Assembly: GCF_024346355.1 (NCBI RefSeq)
Contig: NZ_JAGQCU010000008.1
Span: 1 to 64,000, forward strand
Direction: 5' to 3'
Length of the DNA: 64,000 nucleotides
Source: Cyanobium sp. ATX 6A2
Lineage (GTDB): Bacteria; Cyanobacteriota; Cyanobacteriia; PCC-6307; Cyanobiaceae
Part shown: in pieces, positions 61,572 through 64,000 of the stretch
Layout of the letters: every line of letters starts with the position of its first letter
How positions within the stretch are numbered: the first letter of the stretch is position 1
Translations under genes and position numbers: made by a program
The notes under the pieces: generated by a model
Seen by the model: the letters and a program-made list of their open reading frames with translations, nothing else
Database searches by the model: none
Told to the model about the DNA's origin: nothing

Positions 61572-61772
61572 CACAGAAGGACGTGCCCACCGCTGCAGCC
61601 GCCTGGCACACCAGTGCAGCCGCATGACACGCCAGGATTCGGCGACCCTAAGGAGAGTGGCCGCCGGCTGGGGGTGCGGCTGCCGCGACGGAGCCGATGA
61701 GCTGGCGTCAGAGGCTTGTGGGGCCGCCCGCTCAGCTGGTGGGCCGCCTCCGGTCGGCCGGCACAGGCGCTC
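61572..61772. other. Spacer between selO and the rel gene
   Basis: No gene is supported. A minus-strand frame runs through but has an Arg/Ser/Pro-rich translation typical of antisense GC-rich DNA. It should hold the selO promoter and the rel transcript end. Confidence 0.4.

Positions 61773-64000
<2,228 letters not shown>

Overview
The window reads as a chromosome segment of a high-GC picocyanobacterium of the Synechococcus/Cyanobium type. Evidence for this is ndhH (NDH-1 of the photosynthetic membrane), chlM (chlorophyll synthesis), an almost complete phylloquinone pathway (menA, menC, menE, menF, a DHNA-CoA thioesterase), ggpS with its ggt transporter for the osmolyte glucosylglycerol, several cyanobacteria-type small proteins, and copies of the HIP1 octamer GCGATCGC (for example at 11152, 24671 and 45101). 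The core genes are visibly GC-rich; several inserted blocks are AT-richer.

Layout. 1-5104 is an accessory, AT-rich end: an imperfect tandem repeat (1-283), two large double-domain glycosyltransferase genes (690-4429), a likely sulfotransferase fragment and a broken IS5-family transposase. 5152-34852 is mostly housekeeping backbone: purE, nagA, chlM, a response regulator, a cysteine desulfurase, rsmH, ndhH, the men cluster, gshB-grxC, prfB-DUF3285-ybeY-dgkA-trpG, a metallo-beta-lactamase-fold protein and hisC. Into this backbone are set two vapBC modules and a potassium channel/cNMP-patatin/Coq4-like block. 34951-37741 is a second foreign block: a decayed integron-type integrase followed by a VOC-family gene and a quinone-reductase-like gene broken by an amber codon. 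argS (37768-39585) returns to the backbone. 39695-41605 is a stress-type cluster of small proteins (transglutaminase-like, CsbD-like, lmo0937-like, Thivi_2564-like).

41943-54040 is an osmolyte/carbon locus. It has ggpS, an ABC transporter ggtBCDA in one overlapping operon, a trehalose-synthase-like GH13 enzyme, glpD-glpK, and a second GH13 glycosidase. The plausible logic is that GgpS joins ADP-glucose to glycerol 3-phosphate, Ggt recovers leaked osmolyte, the GH13 enzymes handle alpha-glucosides, and GlpK/GlpD connect glycerol to glycerol 3-phosphate and central metabolism. From 54079 to the end the backbone resumes with a nitroreductase, nadC, a TerB-like protein, an NCS2 permease, mnmE, a DUF2062 protein, selO and the (p)ppGpp synthetase/hydrolase, whose 5' end probably lies outside the window.

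Gene packing is very tight. Many neighbours overlap by ATGA-type junctions, three convergent pairs meet exactly at TGATCA, and mnmE and its divergent neighbour share a CATG start. I found no rRNA, tRNA or CRISPR array. Coordinates of starts are my choice where several start codons are possible; this is said in each entry.
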